A DNA stretch of 64,000 bases from Siphonodentalium dalli (lineage: Eukaryota > Mollusca > Scaphopoda > Gadilida > Siphonodentaliidae): NCBI GenBank assembly GCA_032622095.1, contig CP136068.1, positions 61,404,025-61,468,024 on the forward strand. The letters are read 5' to 3'. Position 1 is the first letter of the stretch. Each line of letters starts with the position of its first letter. This document shows, piece by piece, positions 47,491-57,367 of the stretch. Both the position numbers and the translations under genes were made by a program. Below the pieces are notes generated by a model. It saw only the letters and a list, made by a program, of their open reading frames with translations. It made no database searches and had not been told where the DNA came from.

Positions 47491-47890
47491 AGTGTGGTGG
47501 CTGAGTGGTTAGCGTGTTTGACTATTGGCCAGAGATTTTCGCTTGGACCCCGGATCGATTTACCTCGATCCTCGACAAAACAAAAATCGGGAGTTTTGAG
47601 TGTGCCTATATAAAGTACCGTGTATGCTTCGCTGAGGTGTCGTTAAGCGGTAATCCTCTCCCGCACGGTGTCATGTACAGGGATAACACTGGTTTGATCA
47701 CGCCGTTCTATGAACTTCTATCGGGTGGGGAAGTTAATGGCTGTCCCTGTCCCGTATACAACCATGTGTGCACGTTAAAGAACCATACTGTGGGCAACGA
47801 TCCACAGATTAATGGCAAAATTCCTGTCTAAATTCCTCCCTTGGGGGTGTAAAGTTGACATTCCAGGTGATGGCTTAATAGAGTTATCTC
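47491..47890 (+). mobile_element. tRNA-headed SINE
   Basis: The first 75 bases look like a tRNA-derived RNA polymerase III promoter. An A-box-like GGTGGCTGAGTGGTTAGCG lies at 47,496-47,514 and a B-box-like GGATCGATTTACC begins at 47,552, with tRNA-like spacing. The body that follows contains GTGCACGTTAAAGAACC (about 47,769), a motif recalled from invertebrate SINE bodies, and ends around a run of TTATCTCTC. The 3' end is uncertain. A 108-codon frame across it (47,505-47,831) is incidental. The tRNA part is too degenerate to be a functional tRNA gene. Confidence 0.62.
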
Positions 47891-48574
47891 TCTTCAATCT
47901 ACATAACTGTGTGTATATATAGTACATTGTAGCATTCGATGTGTGACGCAGTAATGGGACGTTTCAGCAACGTCGGCGGGTTCGCTTACATGTGCCGCAA
48001 CACAGATCAAAGGCTCATCCAAGTTTGAGGTCCACTGTGCGCAGGTCAAAGGCCGATTTCAGGTCTACTGTGACTTTACGATATAAAAACATGTTTGTAT
48101 AATATAGTACATTGTAGGATTCTACCCCATCTGATAGGGGTGCGCGGACAAGTCATCGGCGGAATTTACTCATACCATACCATATGGCATATTGTTGAGT
48201 GTATTTGAGCAAAAAAGCTGTAGCTGGCTGTGACTTATAAGACATGCACAGTAGGAAGCTACAGCGGCCAGGGAAATGAGCATAGTTCTAATGATGTTTT
48301 CTATGGAGTGGTACGATCAATTTCTTTGAATTTTTCGGTGATTTTTTAGTGGAATGCTAAATTCCCCATGTTGGCATATAGCCTAAGAACTAACTTATAA
48401 CTTTGTCGCACTCAAACAAGTCCATAAGGTGTGACTGTCCCAATGGGACTAAGGATACCCCCCTGTGTTTTTAAAATACTAAGATGTTTCACATGTGAGT
48501 AAACATTTAGTTAAAATTATAAAATAACAGTTCCCATTGCAGGTGCACAAACCTAACCGTAATCTTAAACCTAT
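47891..48574. other. Unassigned sequence with a weak direct repeat
   Basis: The motif TAGTACATTGTAG occurs near 47,920 and 48,103, bracketing about 180 bp with two AGGTC-ACTGTG phrases. This could be the tail or a related piece of the preceding SINE. No gene is seen. Confidence 0.4.
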
Positions 48575-48870
48575 TGACCGAAAAATGTTGGAATAAAAGC
48601 TCCGACAAAATTATGCAAGTCGAAAAAGGGGAATAACTCCACAACAAAAGTCGGATGGACATCATAATCGCGGGTGCACAGGTTCTCATGGTACTAAATA
48701 TCAGTGCCAAGATTTAAAAATATTGACCTAAAAATATAGAAATAAAAAGCTCGGACAAAATTAGGCATGTTGCAAAAAAAATTCTAAGTCGGAAAATGGG
48801 GATAACTCCACCAAAAAATGTCGGACAGACGTCATAATCGCAGGTTCCCATGGTACTAAATATTTGTGCC
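48575..48870. repeat. Interspersed repeat family 2, two tandem units
   Basis: Two consecutive units of about 150 bp each carry GGAATAAAAGCTC, GGACAAAATTA, AAGTCG-AAA-GGGG, ATAACTCCAC and CATAATCGC-GGTG/TTCCCATGG. The same family occurs at 51,690-51,966. This style of repeat is recalled from bivalve genomes. Function is unknown. Confidence 0.7.
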
Positions 48871-49030
48871 AAGTTAAAAAAAACGAGACAGTCAATGACT
48901 GTGGGGTCGCTCACCAGACTGCAAAGACTGATAAGACTGGGACTCTGGAGACCACAACAGTCAGAACTGTTCATAATCACTTTAAAAGAAGTAGATATCT
49001 AAAGAGTTAAATCTAAAAAAAAAAAAAAAT

Positions 49031-49396
49031 TGGAGTTATGTCCCTGGCCCCGCCCACATTTGACACAGTAACCTGATTTGAACAAATCTGAACCCCAGTC
49101 ACCCAAGAATCCTTCATACCAAATATGAACCCATATAGCCTGATGGTATTTGAGAAGTCATTTTAAGAATACTATGGAGGGAAAGAGTTATGGCCCTGGC
49201 TTCGCCAAGTGAACTCATTTGAACAAATCTGAATGTGAGTCACCTAGGGAACATCCTCACCAAATATGAACCCATTCCGTCCAATGGAATCAGAGGAGAA
49301 GATGTTCAAAGAATTGTTGTCGGACGGATGGACGGACAGACGAGCAGTGATGACTATAGCTCCACCGGAGACTTCGTCTCAGGTGAGCTAAAAAGC
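49031..49396 (+). repeat. Interspersed repeat family 1, copy A
   Basis: This copy begins GGAGTTATGTCCCTGGC, contains two internal rounds of CATTTGAACAAATCTGAA and ATACCAAATATGAACCCA, a GACGGATGGACGGACAGACG stretch, and ends CTCAGGTGAGCTAAAAA. That ending is recalled as common in mollusc non-coding repeats. No coding capacity is recognised. Confidence 0.78.
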
Positions 49397-49428
49397 ACAG
49401 GTAGGGTGGCTGGTTGATAATTAAATCT

Positions 49429-49880
49429 CTTATCTCCGCCCCTATTTGAACAAATGTGAATCCCAATCTATGAGATCCATTCATTTGGTAATTTCAGACA
49501 GTGGATTTTAAGAGTTGAACTGAACTGATTTTCCTAAAATGACCCCAAATCTGAACAAATCTAAACCCCAGTCACCGAAGGACCCTCCATACCAAACATA
49601 AGCTAAATAGTCCAGATGGTTCTTGAGAAGAAATTGTTTTAAGAATTACTATGGAAGGAAAGAGTTATGGCCCTGACTTCTCACCTATTTGACCTGATGA
49701 ACTCATTTGAACAAATCTGATTGTGAGTCACCTGGGGGACATCCACACCTAAATATATAAACCCATTTGGTCTTTAATATGTATCTGGAGAAGAAAACAA
49801 TTGATGGACGGATAGAGACATAATGACAGATGGATGGGAGAACAGTCTGACATAGAGACTGACAAATTCAATCCAATATA
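49429..49880 (+). repeat. Interspersed repeat family 1, copy B (different tail)
   Basis: It has the same internal phrases as copy A (GAACAAATCTGAA, AGAGTTATGGCCCTG, CACCTGGGGGACATCC) but ends in a GACGGATAGAG...CAATATACCCCCCAAG tail instead of GTGAGCTAAAAA. This mixes the family 1 body with the kind of C-run tail seen in family 2. Confidence 0.68.
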
Positions 49881-49985
49881 CCCCCCAAGTATTCTTTGCA
49901 AAATCAGGGTACAATGAGTTCAACTGGATGGATACTGGTGGTTAAGAAAATAATATTCGAACAGTCAAGCCTGAACATAGTGTCT

Positions 49986-50381
49986 GACATTTGCAGAATG
50001 AGGTCCCCAAAGGGTGAATGTAATGACGCAATCCTGCAATGCGGGCTAGCATCACCAAATTCACCCTCTGGAGGCCTCATTCTGTTTAGGCCTCAACTGC
50101 TATGGGAGACATAGCATCAGATTGAAGTTCTCCAGTTAAAGTTGGTGATGTGCACCCATTGGCACCTCAATTATGCATTTTATATTCACAAATCAGGGGA
50201 TATAGAAACTAAACAAAAGGAAAAAAGTAAGTAAAAATGTCAATTTAAGGGCCTATATACTTCCCAGAAGATGAGGCCTAAGCAGAATGAGGACCCTGGC
50301 TAGTGTATTTGGTGATGTTAGCCTGCTGTGCAGGGTAGCATAACCAAATTCACCCTCTGGGGACCTCATTGTGCAAATGCC
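49986..50381. mobile_element. Inverted-repeat (foldback) element, about 400 bp
   Basis: The segment 49,986-50,108 matches the reverse complement of 50,260-50,381 over roughly 120 bp. Shared phrases are TTTGCA-AATGAGGTCCCCA, AGGGTGAAT, CATCACCAAAT and CCTCATTCTG, then TAGGCCTCA. About 150 bp of AT-rich sequence separates the arms. Each arm is itself partly palindromic, with AATGAGGTCCCC at one end and CCTCATTCTG at the other. This is either one long-armed non-autonomous element or two opposed copies of a short palindromic element. Confidence 0.72.
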
Positions 50382-50399
50382 AAACACACTAAATTCAGG

Positions 50400-50735
50400 T
50401 TAGAGAACAATACTTTGTTTTGATTTGATTTTAATAACACACACTGGCATGAGTGCTAGCTAAGCATTAGTTCACACCTGTCAGCCTCATAAACATCTCA
50501 ATTGATGACTGTGTATTTCTATTAACTCTCGCTCTGTCTGTAGCTAATACAATTGACTTAATCTGCTGGTGGGAGAGATCCTGTGAGTTAGGAGATGAGA
50601 TGGGGTGAAGTGCTGTTGGTTGGGGGCAGGGTGGGGGTCTGGGTCATGTGGGGGAGGGTGATAAAAAAAATTTGTATGTTAAATTGATGAATTTGATCAA
50701 GGAGTTCAATCTGAATTTTTTATAATATTTTTTTT
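50400..50735. other. AT-rich sequence with a short G-rich patch
   Basis: No element is recognised. A G-rich stretch at about 50,620-50,660 has several GGGG runs. Confidence 0.45.
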
Positions 50736-51110
50736 TGGAATTATGTCCCTGGCTCCACCCCTATTTGACCCCATTTGAACAAATCTGAACCCCAGTCATT
50801 CAATGACCATCCATACCAAATATAAACTAAATCGGCATAATGGTTCTAGACAAAAAGTTGTTATAAGAATTACCAAGGAGGAATATAGTTATGGCCCTGG
50901 TTTCGCAACTATTTGACATAGTGACCTCATTTGAACAAATCTGAATGACAGTCACCTAGGGAACATCCACACCAAATATGAACCAATTCGGCATTACGGT
51001 TTCAGAGGAGAAGATGTTCAAAGAATTGTTCACGGATGGATGGACGAACGGCGGACGAGGAGTGATGACTATAGCTCCACCGGAGACTTTGTCTCAGGTG
51101 AGCTAAAAAT
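50736..51110 (+). repeat. Interspersed repeat family 1, copy C
   Basis: This copy runs from GGAATTATGTCCCTGGC to CAGGTGAGCTAAAAA with the same ordered internal phrases as copy A and a CGGATGGATGGACGAACGG spacer before ATAGCTCCACCGGAGAC. It appears to be full length. Confidence 0.78.
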
Positions 51111-51148
51111 CACTGATCAAAATGCAAAAATGTAATTTTTTTGTTTTT

Positions 51149-51690
51149 AGAGTTATGTCCCTGGCTCTGCCCCTATTTGACCCAGTGAGCCAATTTGAAC
51201 AAATCTGATTCCCAGTCACCCAAGTTCCCTCAGTACCAAATATAAGCTAAATCGGCCCACTGTTTTGATAAGATGTCATTCTAAGAATTACTAAGGAGGA
51301 ACAGTTATGGCCCTGGTGTCTCAACTAATCAACCTGGTGACATCATTTGAACAAATCTGAACCCCAGTCATTCAAGAACCCTTCATACCAAATATAAGCT
51401 AAATCGGACCAATGATTCTAGACAAGAAGTCATTTTAAGAAGTACTATGGAGGGAAAGAGTTATGGCCCTGGCTTCGCAACTAATTGACCCAGTGACCTC
51501 ATTTGAACAAATCTGAATGGGAGTCACCTAGGGAACATCCACACCAAATATGAACCCATTCCGTCCAATGGAATCAGAGGAGAAGATGTTCAAAGAATTG
51601 TTGACGGATGAATGGACGGATGGATGGACGACGAACGAGGAGTGATGACTATAGCTCCACCGGAGACTTTGTCTCAGGTGAGCTAAAAAT
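51149..51690 (+). repeat. Interspersed repeat family 1, copy D (expanded)
   Basis: It has the same start and end as copies A and C but three instead of two internal rounds of the CATTTGAACAAATCTGAA / ACCAAATATAAGCTAAATCGG module, making it about 170 bp longer. The module is therefore itself a tandem unit that changes copy number inside the element. Confidence 0.78.
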
Positions 51691-51966
51691 TTACCTAAAA
51701 ATGTAGGAATAAAAGCTTGGACAAAATTATACGTGTTGCAGAAATTTTCTAAGTCGAAAAAGGGGGAATAACTCCACCAAAAAAAGTCTGACAGATGTCA
51801 TAATCGCAGGTGCACAGGTTCCCATGGTGGTTGATGCCTGTGCCAAGTTTCACGGAAATTGATAAAAAAAACTCCGGACAAATTTGTGTCCACGGACAGA
51901 CGACGGATGGACGGATGACGAGCTGACTCCAGTATACCCCCCCCCTAACTTTGTTGTGGGGGGTAT
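51691..51966 (+). repeat. Interspersed repeat family 2, with terminal hairpin
   Basis: One unit of the family seen at 48,575 is followed by ACGGACAGACGACGG phrases and a terminal hairpin: TATACCCCCCC, loop around AACTTTGTTG, GGGGGGTATA at about 51,936-51,966. It directly abuts the start of the 200-bp repeat at 51,967. Confidence 0.72.
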
Positions 51967-52172
51967 AACTATTAAGAATTTGCATTTTCTGATACATCAG
52001 TTGCAGAATGGAATATACCTGAGGTTAACAGATAGCAGCAGAAAGCCATATCTGGCATTCTAGAAGCAAACTCCAATCCTTCATTCCTTCAGGCAAAGTC
52101 AGCCTAAAAATGAAATAAATGTACATGTTGATGTATTGAGTTTACTACCAAATTATTGTTTTCTTATTTTTT
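51967..52172 (+). repeat. Dispersed 0.45-kb repeat, copy 1 (first 206 bp)
   Basis: It starts AACTATTAAGAAT, contains TACATCAGTTGCAGAATGG, GAGGTTAACAG and AAAGTCAGCCTAAAAA, and ends at TATTGTTTTCTTATTTTT. The uninterrupted GAGGTTAACAG in this copy is the empty site for the TTAA MITE found in copy 2. Confidence 0.85.
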
Positions 52173-53072
52173 AACTATTAAGAATGCCTTTTCTGATACA
52201 TCAGTTGCAGAATGGAATATACCTGAGGTTAAAGGTACTCAATCCGATTCGACAGTCCCCATATCATCAGATTCCAACAACAACATTTTTTGAAATGCCA
52301 CTTCAGTTATCAGAATCGATTAATTGCCCAAAAATAATGCTATTATAGCCTAACCAGAGTCAAGTATAGTATAAAATTACCCAAAACCTGTTATTTATCA
52401 ACGTTTTGTTCAACGGATTTTTGCCAGTTGTCAAATAACTGACACAAAAAAGCGACTCGATTTTAGAGTTATCGATCTCCATCCGCTATCTGGTCAGATA
52501 ATTTCTTCTCGTCGACAGATTACTGGGCCACTTAAAATTGAAATAATAGATTTCAAACATCAATATCTGATCACCCCTAGCTATGATGTGTGGGTTCCTC
52601 GACACGAATCAAATATTTTTTACACCCGAAGCCAAGGAAATAGTAATTTGCGAGCTTTAATTCGGATTGAGTACCTTTGACAGTTAGCAGCTGCAAGACA
52701 TATCTGGCACGTTAGAAGCAAACTCCATTCCTTCAGGCGAAGTCAGCCTAAAAAGGAAATAAATGTACATGTTGATGTATTCAGTTTACTACCAAATAAT
52801 TTTTTTCTTCTTTATATGAATATATGTACAATATTCTTTACCCATTATAAAACCATATATCCATGTTTCATAACTTGAAAATAAATTTTATAACAAAATT
52901 AAACAATTTAATGAAAAGAAATGCAAACAATAAGATGAAAGAGAAAAAAAATTCCAATGGATGGGGGAGGGGGGGGGGGGGGGTGGGGAAACGAAATAGT
53001 GTTGTAAATTAATAAATGATCACTCAAGAAAATATGCAAACATTGACAATTGGAGCGATTTATTGATGATGT
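52173..53072 (+). repeat. Dispersed 0.45-kb repeat, copy 2, split by a MITE
   Basis: The repeat resumes at AACTATTAAGAATGCC (52,173), is broken at GAGGTTAA (52,232), and continues from 52,681 (CAGTTAGCAGCTGC) to about 53,072. It then extends past the end of copy 1 with CCATATATCCATGTTTCATA, a poly-G tract and TTTATTGATGATG. The same extension occurs in copy 3 at 61.5-61.8 kb. Confidence 0.85.
52231..52678 (+). mobile_element. TTAA-target MITE family, copy 1 (insertion proven by empty site)
   Basis: This roughly 445-bp element has terminal inverted repeats AGGTACTCAATCCG at the left (52,233) and its complement CGGATTGAGTACCT at the right (to 52,676). It lies between TTAA (52,229-52,232) and TTGA (52,677-52,680). 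The unoccupied sites in copies 1 and 3 of the host repeat read a single TTAA, so the insertion duplicated TTAA and one side later mutated. TTAA duplication is characteristic of piggyBac-type transposition, although the termini do not begin with the usual CCC. There is no coding capacity. Confidence 0.88.
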
Positions 53073-53319
53073 ACATGTACCATGATATTTTAAACTATGG
53101 ATGGAAGCTACATGTAGGCCTACATCTGGGAGGGGGAGGGTGTTTAACTGCTTGCTTTCAAGGTTTGATTCAACAAAATAATTGTGATTTGCAGGAGTCT
53201 AACCTGACTATGAAAACAAGAAATTATCATGCATTGACTGGTCCCATAAACACCTTGCTCATAATTTTGGCTATAATTTCTGGCAATTTGCCATGGGATT
53301 GCTGGCTCTCATAATAACA
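53073..53319. other. AT-rich unique sequence
   Basis: Nothing is recognised here. The 83-codon open frame at 53,063-53,314 straddles the repeat end and shows no domain. Confidence 0.45.
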
Positions 53320-53717
53320 TTAAAAGATGCATAATCAGAACAAATGTTCGCAAATTAATATTTCTTAGGCTTCAGGGTAAAAAATATTTTATTCGAGTCC
53401 AGGAACCAACCCAGAGTCAGAGTGATCAGATATCAATATTTGAAATCTATTATATTTCACCATCAGTACTTTTTAGTGGCCTGGTAAAAAGTCGATGAGA
53501 AGACGGCCCCGAACCAAACTGCGGATGAAGATGGATAACTCTAACATCCAAGTGGCTTTTGTGTGTCAAATATTTGACAAACTGGCCAAATTTTGTTGAA
53601 CAAAATGGTCAGCATTATTTTTGGGCATTTAATCAATTCTGATAACTGAAGTGGCATTTCAAAAAATGTTGTTGTTGTCGAATATGGGGACCATCGAAAT
53701 GGATTGAGTACCTTTAA
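53320..53717 (-). mobile_element. TTAA-target MITE family, copy 2 (inverted)
   Basis: This reverse-oriented relative of the 52,231 element is flanked by TTAA at 53,320-53,323 and 53,714-53,717. The right end GGATTGAGTACCT is intact and the left end is diverged (AGATGCATAATCAG). Internal phrases match copy 1 reverse-complemented, for example TTCTGATAACTGAAGTGGC followed by ATTTCAAAAAATGTTGTTG. Confidence 0.85.
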
Positions 53718-54281
53718 TAAAGCTGAAGGTGTCATTAATTGTCACTACATTTTGGTGCGATGGGTACCCAGCTTACAAGTGTTTTGGGTACCCACCTTAC
53801 CTTCTCTGTGTATTCAGCACACATTTGATAACAAAATCTTTCAACTGACCACATGGTGCATGATCTTTAAAACTATTATTCCTGCCTCGTTATCATAAAT
53901 GCGTGTTTATTGGCAACATAATTCAAAGAAATGGGATAAATTCTATAACTCACAAAAGGCCAGTATGGGTGCACAAAATACATTTTTGTAAAATTGGGTA
54001 ACCAACACCAAAATCTAACACGACCACAAAATATATACCTGTGTTTAAGGCAATGATAGGCGAAAAACAGAGGAGAGGCGGTGATACTTTTATTAAATTA
54101 TTTCTTTAGTTTTTTTTCGCTGGGGGGGGGGGGGGGGGACCTACCAGATGCTAAACAACTTGTGAAATCATCTCTACTTGATCAAGTGTGAATCAAAAGT
54201 ATTTAATACTGATGTCACGACTAAAAAAAAATTAAATTTGTTATATGCCTTGATCGATAAGAATACATGCTATCATAATGA
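53718..54281. other. Unassigned AT-rich sequence with a poly-G tract
   Basis: GGGTACCCA occurs twice, near 53,762 and 53,786, and an 18-G run lies at about 54,122. No gene or element boundary was found. Confidence 0.45.
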
Positions 54282-54464
54282 ATAACCCTTTCATGACAGG
54301 AGCTGCGCTGGAACGGTATGAAAAACCCTGTGCCAGTGCAGTTTCATGGGGAGCCTCGCATATATCATATAATTTATTGGCTCAAGTTATGTACATGTAT
54401 AAAAGAATGCACTCGCACAGGGTTTTCACAAAATTTCAAGAAACTCCAGTCATGAAAGGGTTAA
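54282..54464. mobile_element. piggyBac-like MITE, 175 bp, family B copy 1
   Basis: Terminal inverted repeats CCCTTTCATGACAGGAG at 54,286-54,302 and the complement of CCCTTTCATGACTGGAG at the right end match at 16 of 17 positions. They are flanked by ATAA on the left and TTAA on the right, consistent with a decayed TTAA target duplication. Sub-terminal inverted arms CCCTGTGCCAGTGCA (54,326) and TGCACTCGCACAGGG (54,408) are shared with the 57,116 element, so both belong to one family. No coding capacity is seen. Confidence 0.8.
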
Positions 54465-54573
54465 GTGGGAAGTAAAGAACTAGAAACCATGATTGTGTTT
54501 AATGTATTTGCCTTTAGGCTGGTATGACTGCTAATGGCTCTTTCCATGTCTGTTTTGAACTTTTCTGTGCATT

Positions 54574-54838
54574 TTAAAGATGCATAATCTGATTAAGCGC
54601 CCCCTCGTTTACTATTTATTTGAATTTGGGGTAAAAACTATTTGATTCGAGTCAAGGAACCCACCTATCATAGCTCAGAGTTATTAGATATTAATTTTTG
54701 AAAACTATTAATTTTTACCATCGAGACTTATCAGTGGCCCAGTAAACAGTCGATGAGCGACAGAATTGGACCAAATGGCAGATGAAGATGGATAACTCTA
54801 AAATCAAGAGGCTATGTGTTGATAATAAGGCCAAATTT
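54574..54838 (-). mobile_element. TTAA-target MITE family, copy 3 (truncated)
   Basis: It starts TTAA then AGATGCATAATCTG, like the left end of copy 2. It shares TATTTGATTCGAGTCAAGGA, CAGTGGCCCAGTAAACAGTC and GATGAAGATGGATAACTC, then loses similarity after about 54,838. The half carrying the AGGTACTC terminus is missing. Confidence 0.78.
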
Positions 54839-55247
54839 AGGTTTCACTAGGGAAAAGAAAATCGGGGAAAGCTAAGTTTTTCATGGACAACATGGCGAAA
54901 GTCCCCTAAAATCCAAGTTGAGCTTTTTTGAAATATCTTGATTTTTCTGAGTGGTTCAAATTCTGAAGAATTTCCATCAGGCCGTATGCGAATGCAGTCA
55001 TATATAGATCAAATAGTTCCAAATTCTTACAACCTTGAGATATACACAAACAATGCTTAGTCGTGAAACATATTAGTAGAATGTATGTCCCAAAATGGCC
55101 AAAATAGAATGGAAATAAAATTTTGTCAAAAATCGAATAGCTAGTCCCATAAGAGTGACAACACGCTCAAAATGTGTGAGGAACAATTGATGTGAAGTAT
55201 AAGAGAAACATTATAATGGGGATTTACAAAATTCTTTCTAATATATA
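54839..55247. other. AT-rich sequence without recognised features
   Basis: No repeat or gene was identified. It ends at a short AT run just before a TAGTGATTTTCCG motif that may be the degraded end of an older element. Confidence 0.4.
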
Positions 55248-55510
55248 TAGTGATTTTCCGATAATCGGAATCGGCGATTAGCACTCGGCGATGTCAAGGT
55301 TATAATAATTGTGAGTTCATTAGAACGAACGTAGCCATTAACTTCAGTGTTATGAATAGCCAAACATACAAACAATATAAAAATAGGAATGCATGATGGA
55401 CCGCCGGCGGTTCCTAAAAAGAAGGAATTCTAATGTTACAGAAACTAAGTTTCAGCAAACTTCCAGAGTGTGGATAACAATCCAAAAATTAGCCCCCCCC
55501 CCCCCCCCCC

Positions 55511-56870
55511 CCCCCCACTAGAGATGGGCAGTACTCGGTATTTACCGTGCGATATCTGTATCAGCGTAATACCATTTTTACGGTAATGAAATTATTCATG
55601 TGTTGCCAACATATGTGCGTCACCTTGTCACCGCGGCCGTGACATGCATGAATTGTATGACCATTTCAAACGTAAGCAACAAGAATCGGATAATTATGAT
55701 AACTCGGTGTAACAAGTCGGTACAGCATGTGTTAGTCTATAATATCAACATTGTTACATCAAGGGCACAGCTGCCCGACGGCATCTTTGATCTTTACAAC
55801 ATATTAATGACAATGTAACTAACATCATGAGATATGACTACTCACAGCTGGAGCATTATGTGTCAATTTCGGTATCCGTCCAAATGGAAAATGCGTGGGC
55901 AACTCGGTATCTGTGTCCCAAGTTGGATCGAAGCATGTGGAATCGAAGCACGTGTTATGGGGGGGCTCCCCGTTCACAACAAATTGAAAACCCCACAGGT
56001 TACTTTATAATTAGACGGTGATGCAATAGCGATTGATATACGCATTGCAGATTTTTTATACAACCTGATCTTGCCAATTGCAAATAGCATATCTTGGAAA
56101 GTTGTGCACAAATATGTTTATATCCTACTATAAATTACTTTATTAAACATATATATACTTACCGGTTTATTATACATATGTGCCTATATCAGACAAAAAA
56201 GATCGCGTGTTAACTTTAAATTAACACTTGGGCATCGTGTGTAACAGGTAGCTTGCCTGCTGCAAATAAGAGGGACTCTTAAATTGTATACATGAATGGT
56301 ATATCACGCTGCAAGGAGGAGAATATGAACCCGCGGGTTTGGGCATCTGCAGTTCGGAAATTGTCATGGCCGGTTTGCCTATTTCATGACATCGCGCCAA
56401 CGTTCATAAATTTGTGAATTGTGATCACTGATTACTACTCACAATTCTATTCACTCATGGAAATGTTACGAAAATCAATTGACACGAAAAAATATTGTAG
56501 TCATGCTCTTACTCTTTTCAAATCAGTGCGACGACATGCATGTAAATCATCAAAGAGATTTGTGAATATTACTTAATTACGTAGGTAATTTTGTTGCCTA
56601 ATTTAGGTATTGTCATGAATGTAGTAGATCCGTGGACCGTGGTGCCTAATTTAGGTATTGTCATGAATGTAGTAGATCCGTGGACCGTGGTCATATATAC
56701 ATGTATATTGTTCAGCTAAAAACTTGAATTACAATAATTTACTGGGAATATCTGCTTTGATCTTATTATTTAATAGCAATACCGATTACTGTACCGATAC
56801 AGAGGTAAATCAACGAAAATTTACTGATACCGAGATTGAAATTTCAATATCGCCCATCTCTACCCCCCAC
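55511..56870. mobile_element. Non-autonomous hAT-like element with 8-bp target duplication
   Basis: Termini TAGAGATGGGC at 55,519 and GCCCATCTCTA ending at 56,862 are perfect 11-bp inverted repeats of the kind found at hAT element ends. Less exact sub-terminal similarity follows (CTCGGTAT on both inner sides). The eight bases before (55,511-55,518) and after (56,863-56,870) are both CCCCCCAC, the 8-bp target duplication expected for hAT. The 1,344-bp interior has only frames of 60-75 codons with no transposase motif, so it would depend on a helper elsewhere. The insertion point lies at the edge of a long C run, which lowers the weight of the duplication slightly. Confidence 0.85.
56595..56690. 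repeat. 48-bp exact tandem duplication
   Basis: The segment 56,595-56,642, beginning TGCCTAATTTAGG and ending TGGACCGTGG, is repeated immediately with no visible difference. It lies inside the hAT-like element and suggests recent slippage or template switching. Confidence 0.93.
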
Positions 56871-57115
56871 CCAGAAATTTCAGGACTCAGAACAAATTAA
56901 ATAATTGTAATAGTAATAGTGAGTTTCATTCTGCAGTCACCACACGATAAGTGATAGCCTGTACTAGTAACATCTAAGTATACTCATGTTGTCAGAATCT
57001 CTATGATGCACAATCAAAGGTTGTTTAACCTTTGGTTGTCGATTAAACTGTGTAAAAAAAACACGGTATTCAATAATACCTGGCAATTTCCTACATCCAA
57101 AATAAATAAAGGAGA

Positions 57116-57367
57116 TTAACCCTTTACCCAACAGAACGGCCCTGTGCCAATGCATTCTCTTATATATGCGAGTCGACCTATGGTCGACTCGCATATATAA
57201 GAGAATGCATTGGCACAGGGCATAACTGTAACTACCACAATGTGGTCAAGGAGCCGGTTCCAATGATATCCATATTTGTATGGTTCTATTGAGACAGACC
57301 GAAGATATTTTAGGCTGTTGAAGCTTTATTTGTCCGGTTTTGGCCGTTTTGTTGGGTAAAGGGTTAA
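57116..57367. mobile_element. piggyBac-like MITE, 252 bp, family B copy 2, with perfect 40-bp hairpin
   Basis: The left end TTAACCCTTTACCCAACAGA and the right end, reverse-complemented TTAACCCTTTACCCAACAAA, are inverted repeats with one mismatch over 26 bp continuing into ACGGCC. TTAA flanks both ends and the element proper starts with CCC, which fits piggyBac-type termini. Just inside the left end lies a perfect inverted repeat, 57,139-57,178 against 57,182-57,221, with a three-base TAT spacer. No coding capacity is present. Confidence 0.9.
57139..57221. repeat. Perfect 40-bp inverted repeat
   Basis: The arms begin GCCCTGTGCCAATGC and meet at GAGTCGACC-TAT-GGTCGACTC. All 40 positions pair, so transcripts from either strand would form a long hairpin and the DNA could extrude a cruciform. 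Confidence 0.97.

Noticed and set aside
47496-47565. A genuine tRNA gene
   Set aside because: Only A-box- and B-box-like motifs are convincing. The acceptor and anticodon stems do not pair well, and the sequence continues into a SINE-like body.
57116-57367. Bacterial-type terminator or miRNA gene call for the 40-bp hairpin
   Set aside because: The hairpin lies inside a TTAA-flanked MITE with terminal inverted repeats, which is the simpler explanation. A perfect 40-bp stem is also unlike a typical animal pre-miRNA.
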